Made by a program: the position numbers and the translations under genes. A stretch of 60,556 nucleotides of DNA from JAUVZL01 sp965603515 (lineage in GTDB: Bacteria > Hydrothermota > Tepidihabitantia > SM23-42). Positions 17,618-26,821 of the stretch are shown here, one piece after another. The first letter of the stretch is position 1. Each line of letters begins with the position of its first letter. The stretch covers positions 1 to 60,556 of the forward strand of contig CBFDDH010000013.1 of assembly GCA_965603515.1 (NCBI GenBank). The letters run 5' to 3'. The notes below the pieces were generated by a model. That model was not told where the DNA came from, made no database searches, and saw only the letters and a program-made list of their open reading frames with translations.

Positions 17618-18068
17618 TTTTAAATTGTCAGAGGTAGTAGAATTGATCAAGCGTATTGTGGATGAGTTCGATTTACGTTTCTATGATTTGTATTTCAATG
17701 AAGTTAGCAGCTCTTTCCGTATTTTCATCGATCGCGAGGATGGTACGGTAAGCGTAGATGATTGTAAAAAGGTGAGTAAGTCAATTGCCCGGGCTCTGGA
17801 TCAGTCAGATCTGGTTACTTTCGCATACATCCTTGAGGTTTCTTCGCCGGGTATTGCAAGACATTTAACAAGACCTGAGCACTTTGTCTGGGCACAAGGT
17901 AAAATTGTGGAAATAGATACTCGAGACCGTAAGATCAGTGGTTATCTTAGACAAACGAAGCAAGACGGCGTGCTTATTGCGACCGATAATGGAGAAAGTG
18001 CGGTACCTTATTCGTCAGTTGTTAGAGCAAAGGTCGTAGAGGAGCTTGATTATGGCAAACGAAGATAG
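17607..18068 (+). CDS. rimP: Ribosome maturation factor RimP
   Basis: Small-subunit assembly factor. Conserved 'RIFIDREDGTVSVDDCKKVSKSI' region (in part) and 'LEVSSPGIARHLTRPEHF' are diagnostic; 153 residues is normal. It begins inside the end of proS and overlaps the start of nusA, the usual gene order. Confidence 0.93.
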   Translation: MNNDFKLSEVVELIKRIVDEFDLRFYDLYFNEVSSSFRIFIDREDGTVSVDDCKKVSKSIARALDQSDLVTFAYILEVSSPGIARHLTRPEHFVWAQGKIVEIDTRDRKISGYLRQTKQDGVLIATDNGESAVPYSSVVRAKVVEELDYGKRR

Positions 18069-19797
18069 TTTGATTACCGAGGGCATAAAATCAATCGCCA
18101 GAGCTAGGGGAGTGAAGTTCGATTACGTTATCGAAGCACTAATAGAAGCGTTGAAGAATGGCGTGAGGAGGAAGTTCGGGAAGGGCGTAGAATCAGAGGT
18201 GGTAGTGAATAAGTCCACTGGTGAAATCGGAATTTACTTACTGAAGAAAGTAGTTGACAATGTAGAAGATAAAGATAAAGAAATCGCGTTTGATGATGCG
18301 CGACAAGAAAAACCGACTATCGAAATCGGTGATGAATGGCGTCGGCATATTCCAATCGTTGATTTGGGAAGAACCGCTATTGAATCAGTAAAACAAACTC
18401 TCACTCAGCGGGTAAGTGAAGCAGAAAGAAGCCGAATTATGACTGAATACGAAAAAAAAGTCGGAGAAATAGTCAAGGGTATTGTAAAAGTAGTAAGTCG
18501 TAATGAGATACTCGTAGATCTAGGTCCAGTCGAGGCGACAATACCTTCTTATGGGATAATGAGGAGTGAACACTACCGTCTGGATTCCCCGATCAGGGCA
18601 GTGATCTCGCGTGTTGATCGTGCCCAATGGGGTCCGAAGATCATTCTCTCACGAACTGATTCGAAATTCTTGGAGCGGCTGATGTTTTATGAAATACCCG
18701 AGATAAAGGATGGTTTTGTTCAAGTTTGCAAGATAGCCCGTGAGCCTGGCGTCCGTGCTAAGGTTGCAGTTCAAACACTTGATCTTAAGATCGATCCCAT
18801 CGGGGCATGTGTTGGATATCGGGGCAGTCGCATCCAGTCGATAGTGAAAGAGCTTTCCGGCGAACGTATTGATATCATCCTGTGGAGTAAAGATTCTCAT
18901 CTTCAGGTATCAAGAAGCCTTTCGCCGGCAAAGATAAAGGAAGTTGTTATCCTTGATGAGAATAGTGTACTGGCTGTTGTTGGTGACGAAGATTATTCAA
19001 AAGCAATCGGCAAGAACGGTGTTAATGTGGATTTGGCATCCAAACTGTGTGCTCTTGAGATTGAAATAAGGAAGTTGTCAGATTACGAACAGGAACTTAA
19101 AGAAAAGGAGCTAGCTAAGAGCAAAATACAGGATATCAAGGAAATCAAGCCAGCGATTCGCAAAATGATGGAAGAAAAAGGCTATTCAAATGTTCTCGCA
19201 GTTCTGAAGGCTCCTGTTGAAGAACTCAAGTTTCTTTTGAAACTTGACAACGATGGTGTTGAGAATATTATTTCAACGTTGCGCTCGGCTAAACAAGTGG
19301 CCGCACAAATAGAAGAACTCGAAGCGATCAAGGCAGCGAAAATAAAGACCGAAGAAGCAGAAGCAGCGATCAAAGTAGCAAAAGCAAAGACCGAAGAAGC
19401 AGAGATTGAAGAAGCGAAAGCAAAGACCGAACAAGCAGAGGTCAAGGCAGCAGAAGCAAAGATTGAAGTAGCGAAAGCAAAGACCGAACAAGCAGAATCA
19501 AAGGCCGAAGAAGCGAAAGCAGAGAACGCCGAAGCCGAGGTCGAAGCACCAGAATCAAAGACCGAAGAAGCGAAAGCAAAGAAAGCAGAAGCAAAGAAAG
19601 TAAAGAAAGCAAAGAAAGTAAAGAAAGCAAAGAAAGCGAAAGCAGAGATTGAAGCAGCAGCGTCAAAGACCGAAGAAGCGAAAGCAAAGACCGAAGAAGC
19701 AGAATCAAAGGCCGCAGAAAAAGAAGAAGCAGATATCCCTGAGGAAGAGAGTATTGACCAGAAGGAGTCCGAGGATGCCGAAGAAAAAGGTTCATAA
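18052..19797 (+). CDS. nusA: Transcription termination/antitermination factor NusA with long charged tail
   Basis: RNA-polymerase-binding factor. In order: N-terminal domain (1-~135), S1 domain ('IVKGIVKVVSRNEILVDLG'), two KH domains ('DPIGACVGYRGSRIQSIVKEL', 'AVVGDEDYSKAIGKNGVNV') and a helical region to ~415. The last ~165 residues are a low-complexity tail of repeated Ala-Lys-Thr-Glu-Glu-Ala units with a Lys-rich island; at DNA level it is a purine-rich degenerate repeat (about 19310-19740). The family has no such tail as a rule, though some members have acidic repeats. I start at the ATG at 18052 with GGAG upstream. Confidence 0.92.
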   Translation: MANEDSLITEGIKSIARARGVKFDYVIEALIEALKNGVRRKFGKGVESEVVVNKSTGEIGIYLLKKVVDNVEDKDKEIAFDDARQEKPTIEIGDEWRRHIPIVDLGRTAIESVKQTLTQRVSEAERSRIMTEYEKKVGEIVKGIVKVVSRNEILVDLGPVEATIPSYGIMRSEHYRLDSPIRAVISRVDRAQWGPKIILSRTDSKFLERLMFYEIPEIKDGFVQVCKIAREPGVRAKVAVQTLDLKIDPIGACVGYRGSRIQSIVKELSGERIDIILWSKDSHLQVSRSLSPAKIKEVVILDENSVLAVVGDEDYSKAIGKNGVNVDLASKLCALEIEIRKLSDYEQELKEKELAKSKIQDIKEIKPAIRKMMEEKGYSNVLAVLKAPVEELKFLLKLDNDGVENIISTLRSAKQVAAQIEELEAIKAAKIKTEEAEAAIKVAKAKTEEAEIEEAKAKTEQAEVKAAEAKIEVAKAKTEQAESKAEEAKAENAEAEVEAPESKTEEAKAKKAEAKKVKKAKKVKKAKKAKAEIEAAASKTEEAKAKTEEAESKAAEKEEADIPEEESIDQKESEDAEEKGS

Positions 19798-21862
19798 AGT
19801 AGCTAAGAGCTTAGGTTTATCTAGCGCTGCATTGCTGAAGCTATTGAAAGAGATGGGCATAATGGTAAAAAGCCATATGTCAGCTCTTTCTGAGGAAGAC
19901 GAAAAAAAGGTTAAGCACAAGATTTCAGAAGACAAAAAGAGAGTGAAGAAGGAATTCACTCGTCGCTACAGTAGACCAAAGGTTAAGGAGAAAAAGAAGA
20001 AGATCGACCCGGTAGCGATAAAAGAGAAAATAAAATCGACCCTCGCCAAAATGGAAAAGAAGGAAACAAGAAAACACTACAAGCGTGAGGTCCGGGCTAA
20101 GGTTGAGGTAAAGCCAACCGAGAAAATCGTTGAAATAACTGACTTCATGACTGTGGCTGATCTTGCACAGGCTATGAAACTACCCACTACCGATGTTATC
20201 AAGAAGTGCCTTGATATGGGTTTAATGGTTAGTCTCAATCAGCGACTTGATTTAGATACATTAACAGTTATGAGTGATGAGTTTGGCTATGACGTGAAGG
20301 TTATGTCAGTTGAAGACCAGATTGCACCAGATATTAAAGTCGATAGACTTGAAAGGCCACCGGTTGTGACAATCATGGGACACGTTGATCATGGTAAGAC
20401 CACGCTCCTTGATTCGATCACCAAATTGCGTACGGTAGAAGAGGAATACGGCAGGATCACCCAGCGCATGGCCGCTTATCAGATAGAATATCATGATAGG
20501 ACCATTACTTTTCTTGATACACCAGGTCACGAAGCATTTACGGCTATGCGTGCACGCGGTGCTCAAGTCACTGATATAGTTATCCTTGTAGTCGCCGCCG
20601 ATGATGGTGTTATGCCGCAGACGATTGAGGCAATTGACCACGCCCTTGCTGCCTCGGTGCCGATAATCGTTTGCATCAACAAGATTGACTTACCAGGTTC
20701 GAACGTCAATCGGGTAAAAACTCAACTCGCCAAGGCGAACGTTGTTGTTGAAGAGTTTGGAGGAAAATCAATTTGTGTTGAGACATCAGCTCTTAAAGGT
20801 ACTGGTATCGCGGACGTTTTGGATGCAGTTCTTGTTAAAGCTGAGGAGTTGAAGTTGACCGCGGCGTTTGACAAGACCGCAAAGGGAGTTGTCATTGAAG
20901 CACGGCTCGATCGCGGTAAAGGCAATGTATCAACAATCCTCGTTCAAGAAGGGAATCTCAAGAAGGGTGATCCATTTATTTGTGGCGCGCATTTCGGTCG
21001 GGTCCGAGAACTGTTTGATCAACAATCTAATAGAATTACTGAAGCTGGACCATCTACCGCGGTGTTGGTTTTAGGGTTCAGTGGTTTGCCGCAAGCTGGT
21101 GAGGTATTTCTTGCAGTGGATAATGAACGACGAGCTCGTGAAATTGCCTCACAAAGGCAACTCATAGAAAGGACGCGGAAACTTAAAGCAAAATCAAAGG
21201 TCACTTTACTTGATCTCCAAGAAAAAATAAAGGCAGGCGAAACCAAAGAGCTGAGACTTATTCTCAAAGCCGATTCCGCAGGTTCAACTGAAGCCTTGGA
21301 CGAGAAATTAAACGAATTGAGCATGGAAGATGTTGCTGTTAGAGTTGTCCATAAAGGCGTAGGTAAGATAAATGTGTCAGATGTTCTGCTCGCTGAGGTA
21401 ACCGGTGCGATATGCGTTGGGTTCCATGTTGGACCGGACACGAATGCCTTAGATGCAGCAGAGCGTGAAGGGGTTGAGATAAGAACTTATCGGTTGATCT
21501 ATGAAGCACTTGACGACCTTAGATCTGCTATGGTTGGATTATTGGAGCCCATAATCACTGAGATTCTTGTTGGCGAGGCTGAGGTTAGGGAGATATTTAC
21601 CATTCCTAAAATCGGTTTGATCTTTGGTTGTTATATGAAAGACGGTAAAGTTCTGTACGGTGCTATTGCTCGTGTTATGCGTGAAGGCAAAGAGATCATG
21701 GCTTCAAAGGTCACTTCTCTCAAAAGATTTAAAGAAGATGCAAAGGAAGTGCTGGCCGGATATGAATGCGGCATTGGTCTTGAGCAAGATGGTGATCTGC
21801 AAAAGGGTGATACAATTCAATTCTACAAAATAGAAGAAACCGCTGCTGGAGATGGAAAGTAA
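19775..21862 (+). CDS. infB: Translation initiation factor IF-2
   Basis: GTPase that places initiator tRNA on the small subunit. Two IF2-N modules ('KSLGLSSAALLKLLKEMG', 'MTVADLAQAMKLPTTDVI'), G domain ('GHVDHGKTTLLDSI', 'DTPGHEAFTAMRARGA', 'NKIDLPG') and C-terminal domains. 695 residues. The frame extends upstream into the nusA tail, but that part is an out-of-frame reading of its repeats. The ATG at 19775 has AAGGAG eight bases before it. It overlaps the nusA stop by 23 bases. Confidence 0.95.
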   Translation: MPKKKVHKVAKSLGLSSAALLKLLKEMGIMVKSHMSALSEEDEKKVKHKISEDKKRVKKEFTRRYSRPKVKEKKKKIDPVAIKEKIKSTLAKMEKKETRKHYKREVRAKVEVKPTEKIVEITDFMTVADLAQAMKLPTTDVIKKCLDMGLMVSLNQRLDLDTLTVMSDEFGYDVKVMSVEDQIAPDIKVDRLERPPVVTIMGHVDHGKTTLLDSITKLRTVEEEYGRITQRMAAYQIEYHDRTITFLDTPGHEAFTAMRARGAQVTDIVILVVAADDGVMPQTIEAIDHALAASVPIIVCINKIDLPGSNVNRVKTQLAKANVVVEEFGGKSICVETSALKGTGIADVLDAVLVKAEELKLTAAFDKTAKGVVIEARLDRGKGNVSTILVQEGNLKKGDPFICGAHFGRVRELFDQQSNRITEAGPSTAVLVLGFSGLPQAGEVFLAVDNERRAREIASQRQLIERTRKLKAKSKVTLLDLQEKIKAGETKELRLILKADSAGSTEALDEKLNELSMEDVAVRVVHKGVGKINVSDVLLAEVTGAICVGFHVGPDTNALDAAEREGVEIRTYRLIYEALDDLRSAMVGLLEPIITEILVGEAEVREIFTIPKIGLIFGCYMKDGKVLYGAIARVMREGKEIMASKVTSLKRFKEDAKEVLAGYECGIGLEQDGDLQKGDTIQFYKIEETAAGDGK

Positions 21863-22178
21863 GCCTCATCGGATGTCTGCTATCCCACATGGTAAATTAT
21901 ATGTAGCTCAATGCACACTTGATTTGCATATTGCTGACTGCCAGTCTCTAAAAGACAAGAGGAGAGTTATCAAGAGCATAAAGCAAAGATTGAAAAACCG
22001 TTATAATGTATCGGTCTGTGAATTCGGGGATCTCTCTTTATGGCAGCGGACTCAACTGGGCATTGTTACTTGTGGCAATGACCGGACTATCGTGGATTCA
22101 ACGATAAACACGGTTATTAATTTCATCGAGCATGTTCATGCCGTGGCATTGCTTGATGTTGAACAGAGGATTATTTGA
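21852..22178 (+). CDS. DUF503 (YlxP-like) protein
   Basis: Short protein (108 residues) with the DUF503 pattern 'LHIADCQSLKDKRRVIKSIKQRLKNRYNVSVCEFGD' (quoted in pieces: 'SLKDKRRVIKSI', 'NVSVCEFGD', 'LWQRTQLGIVT'). Members usually sit between infB and rbfA, as here, and are thought to relate to ribosome assembly; the function is not established. Overlaps infB by 11 bases and abuts rbfA. Confidence 0.85.
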   Translation: MESKPHRMSAIPHGKLYVAQCTLDLHIADCQSLKDKRRVIKSIKQRLKNRYNVSVCEFGDLSLWQRTQLGIVTCGNDRTIVDSTINTVINFIEHVHAVALLDVEQRII

Positions 22179-22516
22179 TGCGTAAAGAAAGGGTGGCGTC
22201 GGTTATTGTTAAGGAGATATCTAACATTGTGGTGCACGAAATAAGAGATCCACGTCTTGGGTTCATAACCATATTGAGTGTTGATGTCAGCTCTGATCTA
22301 AAGAACGCCAAAGTATTCTTTTCATGTATCGGTGATAAGTCGCAAAGCCTCCAAACCTTGACTAGGGCAAAGGGTTTCATAAGGAGTGCATTGGCACAGC
22401 GTCTTAGAATGAGGTGTGTTCCTGATCTACAATTTGAGATAGATGATAGTTATAAACGTGGCATGGAAATAGATGAATTGTTTGAAGAAATTAGTTCAGA
22501 TAATAAAGAAGAATAG
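22178..22516 (+). CDS. rbfA: Ribosome-binding factor A
   Basis: 30S maturation factor with the KH-like fold: 'ISNIVVHEIRDPRLGFITI' and 'KNAKVFFSCIGD' are family motifs. 112 residues. The ATG at 22178 shares its first base with the end of the preceding gene. The acidic C-terminal end overlaps the next gene by 44 bases. Confidence 0.92.
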   Translation: MRKERVASVIVKEISNIVVHEIRDPRLGFITILSVDVSSDLKNAKVFFSCIGDKSQSLQTLTRAKGFIRSALAQRLRMRCVPDLQFEIDDSYKRGMEIDELFEEISSDNKEE

Positions 22517-23447
22517 GCGAATTGTAGTCGCTACGCACATTGACCCTGATGCTGATGGTATTTCAGCGGCGTTGAGCTGCGGTTATCTTGTAAAACACTA
22601 CAAACGCAGAATACCTACATTCTTTTGCCATTCTCAAATTCCAAGGAAATATGGTTTTGTTCTAAGCGATTGGAAATTTGTAAGACAGCTGCCTGAGTTT
22701 GACCTCCTGATCGCGGTTGATTCAGCAGCGATATCGAGAATATTCTCTGATGCTGATAACAGTAAAGCTGGGATTTTAGATTCAAAATCAATCATCAATA
22801 TCGACCATCATAAAAGCAATACTGCATTTGGTTCGCTGAATATAATAAGAGAGAAGGTTTCATCAGCTTGTGAAATTATTTACACGATATTTAGGGATCT
22901 CAATATCAAGATAGGGAGGCCGTTAGCTGAGATATTCTACTGTGGTATCTACAGCGAAACAGGAGGTTTTGTTTATCCCAATACCACTCACGAAACTCTG
23001 ACTATGGCTTCGGAACTGGTCAGTTTGGGCGTAGAACCAGGGCCAATATCCAAGAAACTCAATGCCAAGACATTGAGCGGTACATTGTTATTGAGTGAGG
23101 TTCTGAAAACCATAGTTATCGAGGATTCGGTTGGCGCGATGCATCTTACCCAGAATATGCTTAAAAGATGTAATGCAAAGATGGTCGACTCAGAGCATTT
23201 CGTATCTTTCCTCCAAGCGATTCGCAATATCCGTGTTTCACTGTTCTTGCGCGAGGAGAAGGAAGGAACGCGCATTAGTTTACGGAGCGACGGCATAATT
23301 GATGTTGATGAGCTGGCGGCGCGTTTTGGGGGAGGAGGGCATCGTCTTGCTGCTGGGGTCAGGGTTAAGATGTCGATCAAAGAAGCAAAGATAGAGCTAT
23401 TGCGGGCTGTACGTCAAGATTTCAGAAGGCTGCGTCGTAACAAGTAG
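22473..23447 (+). CDS. nrnA: DHH-family oligoribonuclease/phosphoesterase (NrnA-like)
   Basis: Degrades short RNA or pAp in the known relatives. The DHH domain shows 'ATHIDPDADGISAAL', 'AVDSA' and 'INIDHHKSN'; the DHHA1 domain ends in 'GGGGHRLAAG'. 324 residues is normal. Position after rbfA and before truB is the common bacterial order. The start is uncertain because it lies 44 bases inside rbfA; a TTG at 22482 is an alternative. Confidence 0.88.
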   Translation: MNCLKKLVQIIKKNRRIVVATHIDPDADGISAALSCGYLVKHYKRRIPTFFCHSQIPRKYGFVLSDWKFVRQLPEFDLLIAVDSAAISRIFSDADNSKAGILDSKSIINIDHHKSNTAFGSLNIIREKVSSACEIIYTIFRDLNIKIGRPLAEIFYCGIYSETGGFVYPNTTHETLTMASELVSLGVEPGPISKKLNAKTLSGTLLLSEVLKTIVIEDSVGAMHLTQNMLKRCNAKMVDSEHFVSFLQAIRNIRVSLFLREEKEGTRISLRSDGIIDVDELAARFGGGGHRLAAGVRVKMSIKEAKIELLRAVRQDFRRLRRNK

Positions 23448-23486
23448 CAAATAGGGATGTTGTTATTCTTGTGTGAGCAGTAAGCA

Positions 23487-24125
23487 GTGTCTGCAGGGAT
23501 TCGACTGATTGACAAACCAGTAGGTTTCACTTCATTCCAGATCGTCAGTATTTTCAAACGACACTACAAAAAAGTTGGTCATGCCGGGACGCTTGATCCA
23601 TTTGCCAGTGGTTTACTTATTGTTCTAATAGGTAGTGCGACAAAGAATTTCTTGTCTTATCAGAAATGCAATAAGGAGTATATTGGTGAAATGGTGCTTG
23701 GTATGGTGACTGATAGCTATGACATAGCAGGACAGATTCTTAAAGAGCGGTGGGACGGCAATAGGGAAGGTTACACACTCGATGATCTGAACCAGATAGC
23801 ATCTAGTTTTGTTGGTGAGATCGAACAGGTACCGCCCATATTTTCTGCAATCAAACAGGATGGTGTTAAGCTGTATGAATTAAGCCGGCAGGGGATAGTG
23901 GTTCAGCCGAAGAAACGCAAGGTTATGATAGTCGGGTTTACAATTACTGCGGTAGAGTATCCGATACTCCATTTTCATACACTTGTTGGGAGTGGGGTGT
24001 ATGTAAGGTCGCTGGTTTTTGAATACGGTAACCGGTTAGGTTGTGGAGCTACGCTTATTTCATTGCGAAGAACGAAGATAGGTGACGATAGTGTTAAGAC
24101 CGCGCAAAAAATAGGTGAAATCTAA
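23487..24125 (+). CDS. truB: tRNA pseudouridine-55 synthase
   Basis: Makes pseudouridine 55 in the T loop of tRNAs. 'KVGHAGTLDPFASGLL' contains the catalytic Asp; 'GSGVYVRSLV' is the later motif. At 212 residues it is short and lacks a C-terminal PUA-type domain. Starts with GTG at 23487; no better start is seen. ribF follows after three bases. Confidence 0.92.
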   Translation: MSAGIRLIDKPVGFTSFQIVSIFKRHYKKVGHAGTLDPFASGLLIVLIGSATKNFLSYQKCNKEYIGEMVLGMVTDSYDIAGQILKERWDGNREGYTLDDLNQIASSFVGEIEQVPPIFSAIKQDGVKLYELSRQGIVVQPKKRKVMIVGFTITAVEYPILHFHTLVGSGVYVRSLVFEYGNRLGCGATLISLRRTKIGDDSVKTAQKIGEI

Positions 24126-24128
24126 GTT

Positions 24129-25019
24129 GTGAAAATACTCCTCGACAAAAGGGATTTAATCACTAATGGTTCAGTATGTGCAATCGGTAGTTTTGATGGT
24201 GTTCATCGAGGACACCAGGGAATTGTCGAGCGGTTGAGGAGAATTGCCAGAACTGATAATAGGGTTGGTATTATAACGTTTCTTCCTTTACCTTTTTTTG
24301 TTCTTACTTCATCGCCCATTTTTTATCTTACTGTGAAGGCTGAAAAGGAACGGTTATTCAGAGCATTAGGCATTGATTATATATATTATTTTAGGTTTAC
24401 CAAGCGCTTTGCGCAGCATTCTGCGGCTGATTTCGTCGACCTGATCGTACATCAGATGAATCCTTCAACTGTGGTAATTGGTGATAATTTCCATTTTGGG
24501 CACCGCAGGGAAGGATCGGCCGCGTTGCTAAAACGATTAGCAAAGGACAAGTTTACGGTTGACATCATGTCGCGGATAAAAGATGAGGGAACGATTTCAA
24601 GTACCAGAATTAGGGAACTCCTTCTTCTCGGGTATGTCGAAGCGGCAAATAGGTTATTGGGTAGACCATACGCGTTCACTGGTAGGGTTGTTCGGGGAAA
24701 AGGGAAAGGCACTAAGCTGGGGTTTCCTACTATTAACATCAAGGTTTCTAAAGAGAAATTACTGCCATTGGATGGTGTTTACAAGGTGCAGGTTGCCTTA
24801 AAGCACCAGGATTATCCGGGTGCCATGTTTTGTCGTGATGGCCTGGTTGAAGTTCACATCATAGGTTTTTCAGGTGACCTATACCGTAAGAACGTGTCGG
24901 TGCGAATCTACCAGCGTATCAGGGAAATTGAAAGCTTTTCTGATGATAAGGCACTGAGCGCTGCGATTGCTCATGACCTTGAGGTAATAAGAGGACAGGC
25001 TACTTTTTCTGATTGGTAA
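24129..25019 (+). CDS. ribF: Bifunctional riboflavin kinase/FAD synthetase
   Basis: Turns riboflavin into FMN and FAD. The N-terminal adenylyltransferase half shows 'GSFDGVHRGHQGI' and 'STRIRELLLLG'; the kinase half (from ~175) shows 'GTKLGFPTINI'. 296 residues is normal. GTG start three bases after truB. Its last ten codons form one arm of a 25-bp perfect inverted repeat that extends into the gap downstream, so the C-terminal residues may have been supplied by a repeat insertion. Confidence 0.93.
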   Translation: MKILLDKRDLITNGSVCAIGSFDGVHRGHQGIVERLRRIARTDNRVGIITFLPLPFFVLTSSPIFYLTVKAEKERLFRALGIDYIYYFRFTKRFAQHSAADFVDLIVHQMNPSTVVIGDNFHFGHRREGSAALLKRLAKDKFTVDIMSRIKDEGTISSTRIRELLLLGYVEAANRLLGRPYAFTGRVVRGKGKGTKLGFPTINIKVSKEKLLPLDGVYKVQVALKHQDYPGAMFCRDGLVEVHIIGFSGDLYRKNVSVRIYQRIREIESFSDDKALSAAIAHDLEVIRGQATFSDW

Positions 25020-25084
25020 CTTCCTGATTTAAGAGAAATTTCGTGGGACAGGTGATTTCCAGAAAAAGTAGCCTGTCCTCTTAT
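24987..25084. repeat. 25-bp perfect inverted repeat spanning the ribF 3' end
   Basis: Arms at 24987-25011 and 25060-25084 are exact reverse complements, around GAGGACAGGCTACTTTTTCTG. The 48-base loop contains a further GGGACAGG. The left arm is coding. The core resembles REP-like 'GGGACAGG...TTTTT' palindromes known from other bacteria (from memory). No T-run follows, so it is not a standard terminator on the plus strand. Confidence 0.85.
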
Positions 25085-25093
25085 ATCATTTTC

Positions 25094-25121
25094 TTGACTT
25101 TGATTTGATCTTCGATAGTAT
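25094..25121 (+). promoter_or_regulatory. mutL promoter, leaderless type
   Basis: TTGACT (25094-25099), 16-bp spacer, TAGTAT (25116-25121), five bases, ATG at 25127. No ribosome-binding site. Confidence 0.65.
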
Positions 25122-25126
25122 TAACC

Positions 25127-26773
25127 ATGGCAGGAATTGAGGTTCTACATTCTGAGGTTAGGAACAAGATTGCTGCAGGTGAAGTAATCGCCCGTCCGCA
25201 TTCCGTAGTCAAAGAACTTGTTGAAAATTCCATAGATGCTCGTGCACGACGTATTGATATCGTACTCAACGATGGTGGCAAGCAAGATATTCTAGTAAAT
25301 GATGATGGCTGCGGTATGGGTCGCGCTGATGCGATACTTGCAATAGAAAGGCATGCAACAAGTAAATTAAAGACCGTTGCGGACATTGAACACATCACCA
25401 CCTATGGATTCCGGGGTGAAGCCCTGGCAAGTATCGCTCAGGTATCACAATTTGAGCTGGAGACATCGGACCATACTGGAGGTACTAAAATCGTTGTGAT
25501 CGGAGGTGAGTTTAAAGATATCATTGATTCACACCGTCCCCAGGGTACGAGAGTGAAAGTGTCCAATATCTTTTTCAACCTGCCGGCACGCCTGAAGTTT
25601 CTAAAATCGAGTCAGTGGGAGAAACGTCTCATCTCGGATGTCGTAAGAAATTATGCACTTATTAACCCTTCGATATATTTCGGCCTGGAGGAATCGGATC
25701 GTAAGCTGCTGGACTTTATTGCCACGGGTTCTCTTGAAAAGCGCGTCAAGATGTTCTTTCCTAACCGGGTTGTTGAAGCTCTAGTACATCTTGACATCAA
25801 AGTTGGTGCCATACGGTTCACTGGTTTTTTGACCCGCCCTGATTTCTTTGACCGTCATCACATGAACTACCTCTATGTAAATGCGCGACCGGTGAGATAT
25901 GCAAGGCTTTACCGGACCATTGTTAATGCCTATCAGAATCCCAAAAACCTACCTGGTTTTCTGTTGAACATTGAGGTCGCGCCCAGCATGGTCGATGTTA
26001 ATATACATCCAACTAAACAGGAAGTTAGGTTCAAAGATGAACGCTATGTTCTTGACTTGCTTAGCCAAGCAATAAAAACCAAAGTGTTTACAAAGGTTGT
26101 ATCAGCTGATTTTCGAACTTCAACATCTGTATCAACCACGCCTGGTGAAATGATGGTCGATAGAAAATTTGTTCAGGAGACAGTTTTGCCTTATTCGCCA
26201 GAGCGCTTCGCTGAACCGCTGAGCGCCCAAGGATCAAATGAGTTTTGGCAACTGCACGATACCTATATTTTATCTCAAACGAAATCAGGCTTGATCATTG
26301 TAGACCAACATGTTGCACACGAACGAGTGATCTATGAATCAATAACTAAAGGTAAAGGTGGTTCACAACGGCTATTATTTCCGATTACCCTTGAGCTTAT
26401 GCCTGAAGAGTATCGCGCATACCAAAAAACCAAGTTGTTACTAAAGGAGCTCGGTATTGAATTCAAGGAATTCTCCGCGCACACGCTTGTGATCGACAGT
26501 CTGCCGACTGATGCCCGGGTGAACCGGGATGATGTGGTAGATTTGTTCAAGGAACTTGATGCTTTGGGTAATTTGATTGAGCAGCGCAATGAGGTTGCCA
26601 AGGTAGTGGCCTGTAAAAGCGCCATAAAAGCTGGGCAGTCGTTATCGGTTAGCGAGATGCGTAGCCTGATCGATCGTTTGTTCGCCTGTGAAAACCCATA
26701 TACTTGTCCACACGGTAGACCGATAGTTATAAGGTTCTCACTCGACGAACTGGCAACACGTTTCGGTCGGTAG
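25127..26773 (+). CDS. mutL: DNA mismatch repair protein MutL
   Basis: Links mismatch recognition by MutS to strand removal. The GHKL ATPase half has 'ELVENSIDARA', 'DDGCGMG' and 'YGFRGEALASIA'. The C-terminal half has the endonuclease signs 'DQHVAHERVIYE', 'ACKSAIKAGQ' and 'CPHGRP', so it is probably a nicking MutL of the type found in bacteria without MutH. 548 residues with a short linker. No mutS in the window. Confidence 0.94.
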   Translation: MAGIEVLHSEVRNKIAAGEVIARPHSVVKELVENSIDARARRIDIVLNDGGKQDILVNDDGCGMGRADAILAIERHATSKLKTVADIEHITTYGFRGEALASIAQVSQFELETSDHTGGTKIVVIGGEFKDIIDSHRPQGTRVKVSNIFFNLPARLKFLKSSQWEKRLISDVVRNYALINPSIYFGLEESDRKLLDFIATGSLEKRVKMFFPNRVVEALVHLDIKVGAIRFTGFLTRPDFFDRHHMNYLYVNARPVRYARLYRTIVNAYQNPKNLPGFLLNIEVAPSMVDVNIHPTKQEVRFKDERYVLDLLSQAIKTKVFTKVVSADFRTSTSVSTTPGEMMVDRKFVQETVLPYSPERFAEPLSAQGSNEFWQLHDTYILSQTKSGLIIVDQHVAHERVIYESITKGKGGSQRLLFPITLELMPEEYRAYQKTKLLLKELGIEFKEFSAHTLVIDSLPTDARVNRDDVVDLFKELDALGNLIEQRNEVAKVVACKSAIKAGQSLSVSEMRSLIDRLFACENPYTCPHGRPIVIRFSLDELATRFGR

Positions 26774-26788
26774 AAAATCGTCTAGACA

Positions 26789-26816
26789 TTGACAATAATA
26801 CTTATTTCATTATAAT
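26789..26816 (+). promoter_or_regulatory. murA promoter, full consensus, leaderless type
   Basis: TTGACA (26789-26794), 16-bp spacer, TATAAT (26811-26816), five bases, ATG at 26822. Both hexamers match the consensus exactly and no Shine-Dalgarno site is present. Confidence 0.82.
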
Positions 26817-26821
26817 TTTTT

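Noticed and set aside
19442..19795. Leu/Ser-rich minus-strand open frame over the nusA tail
   Set aside because: It is the complement of the low-complexity repeats of nusA, not an independent gene.
25020..25126. Rho-independent terminator after ribF
   Set aside because: The long stem is not followed by a T-run, and the mutL promoter begins directly after it.
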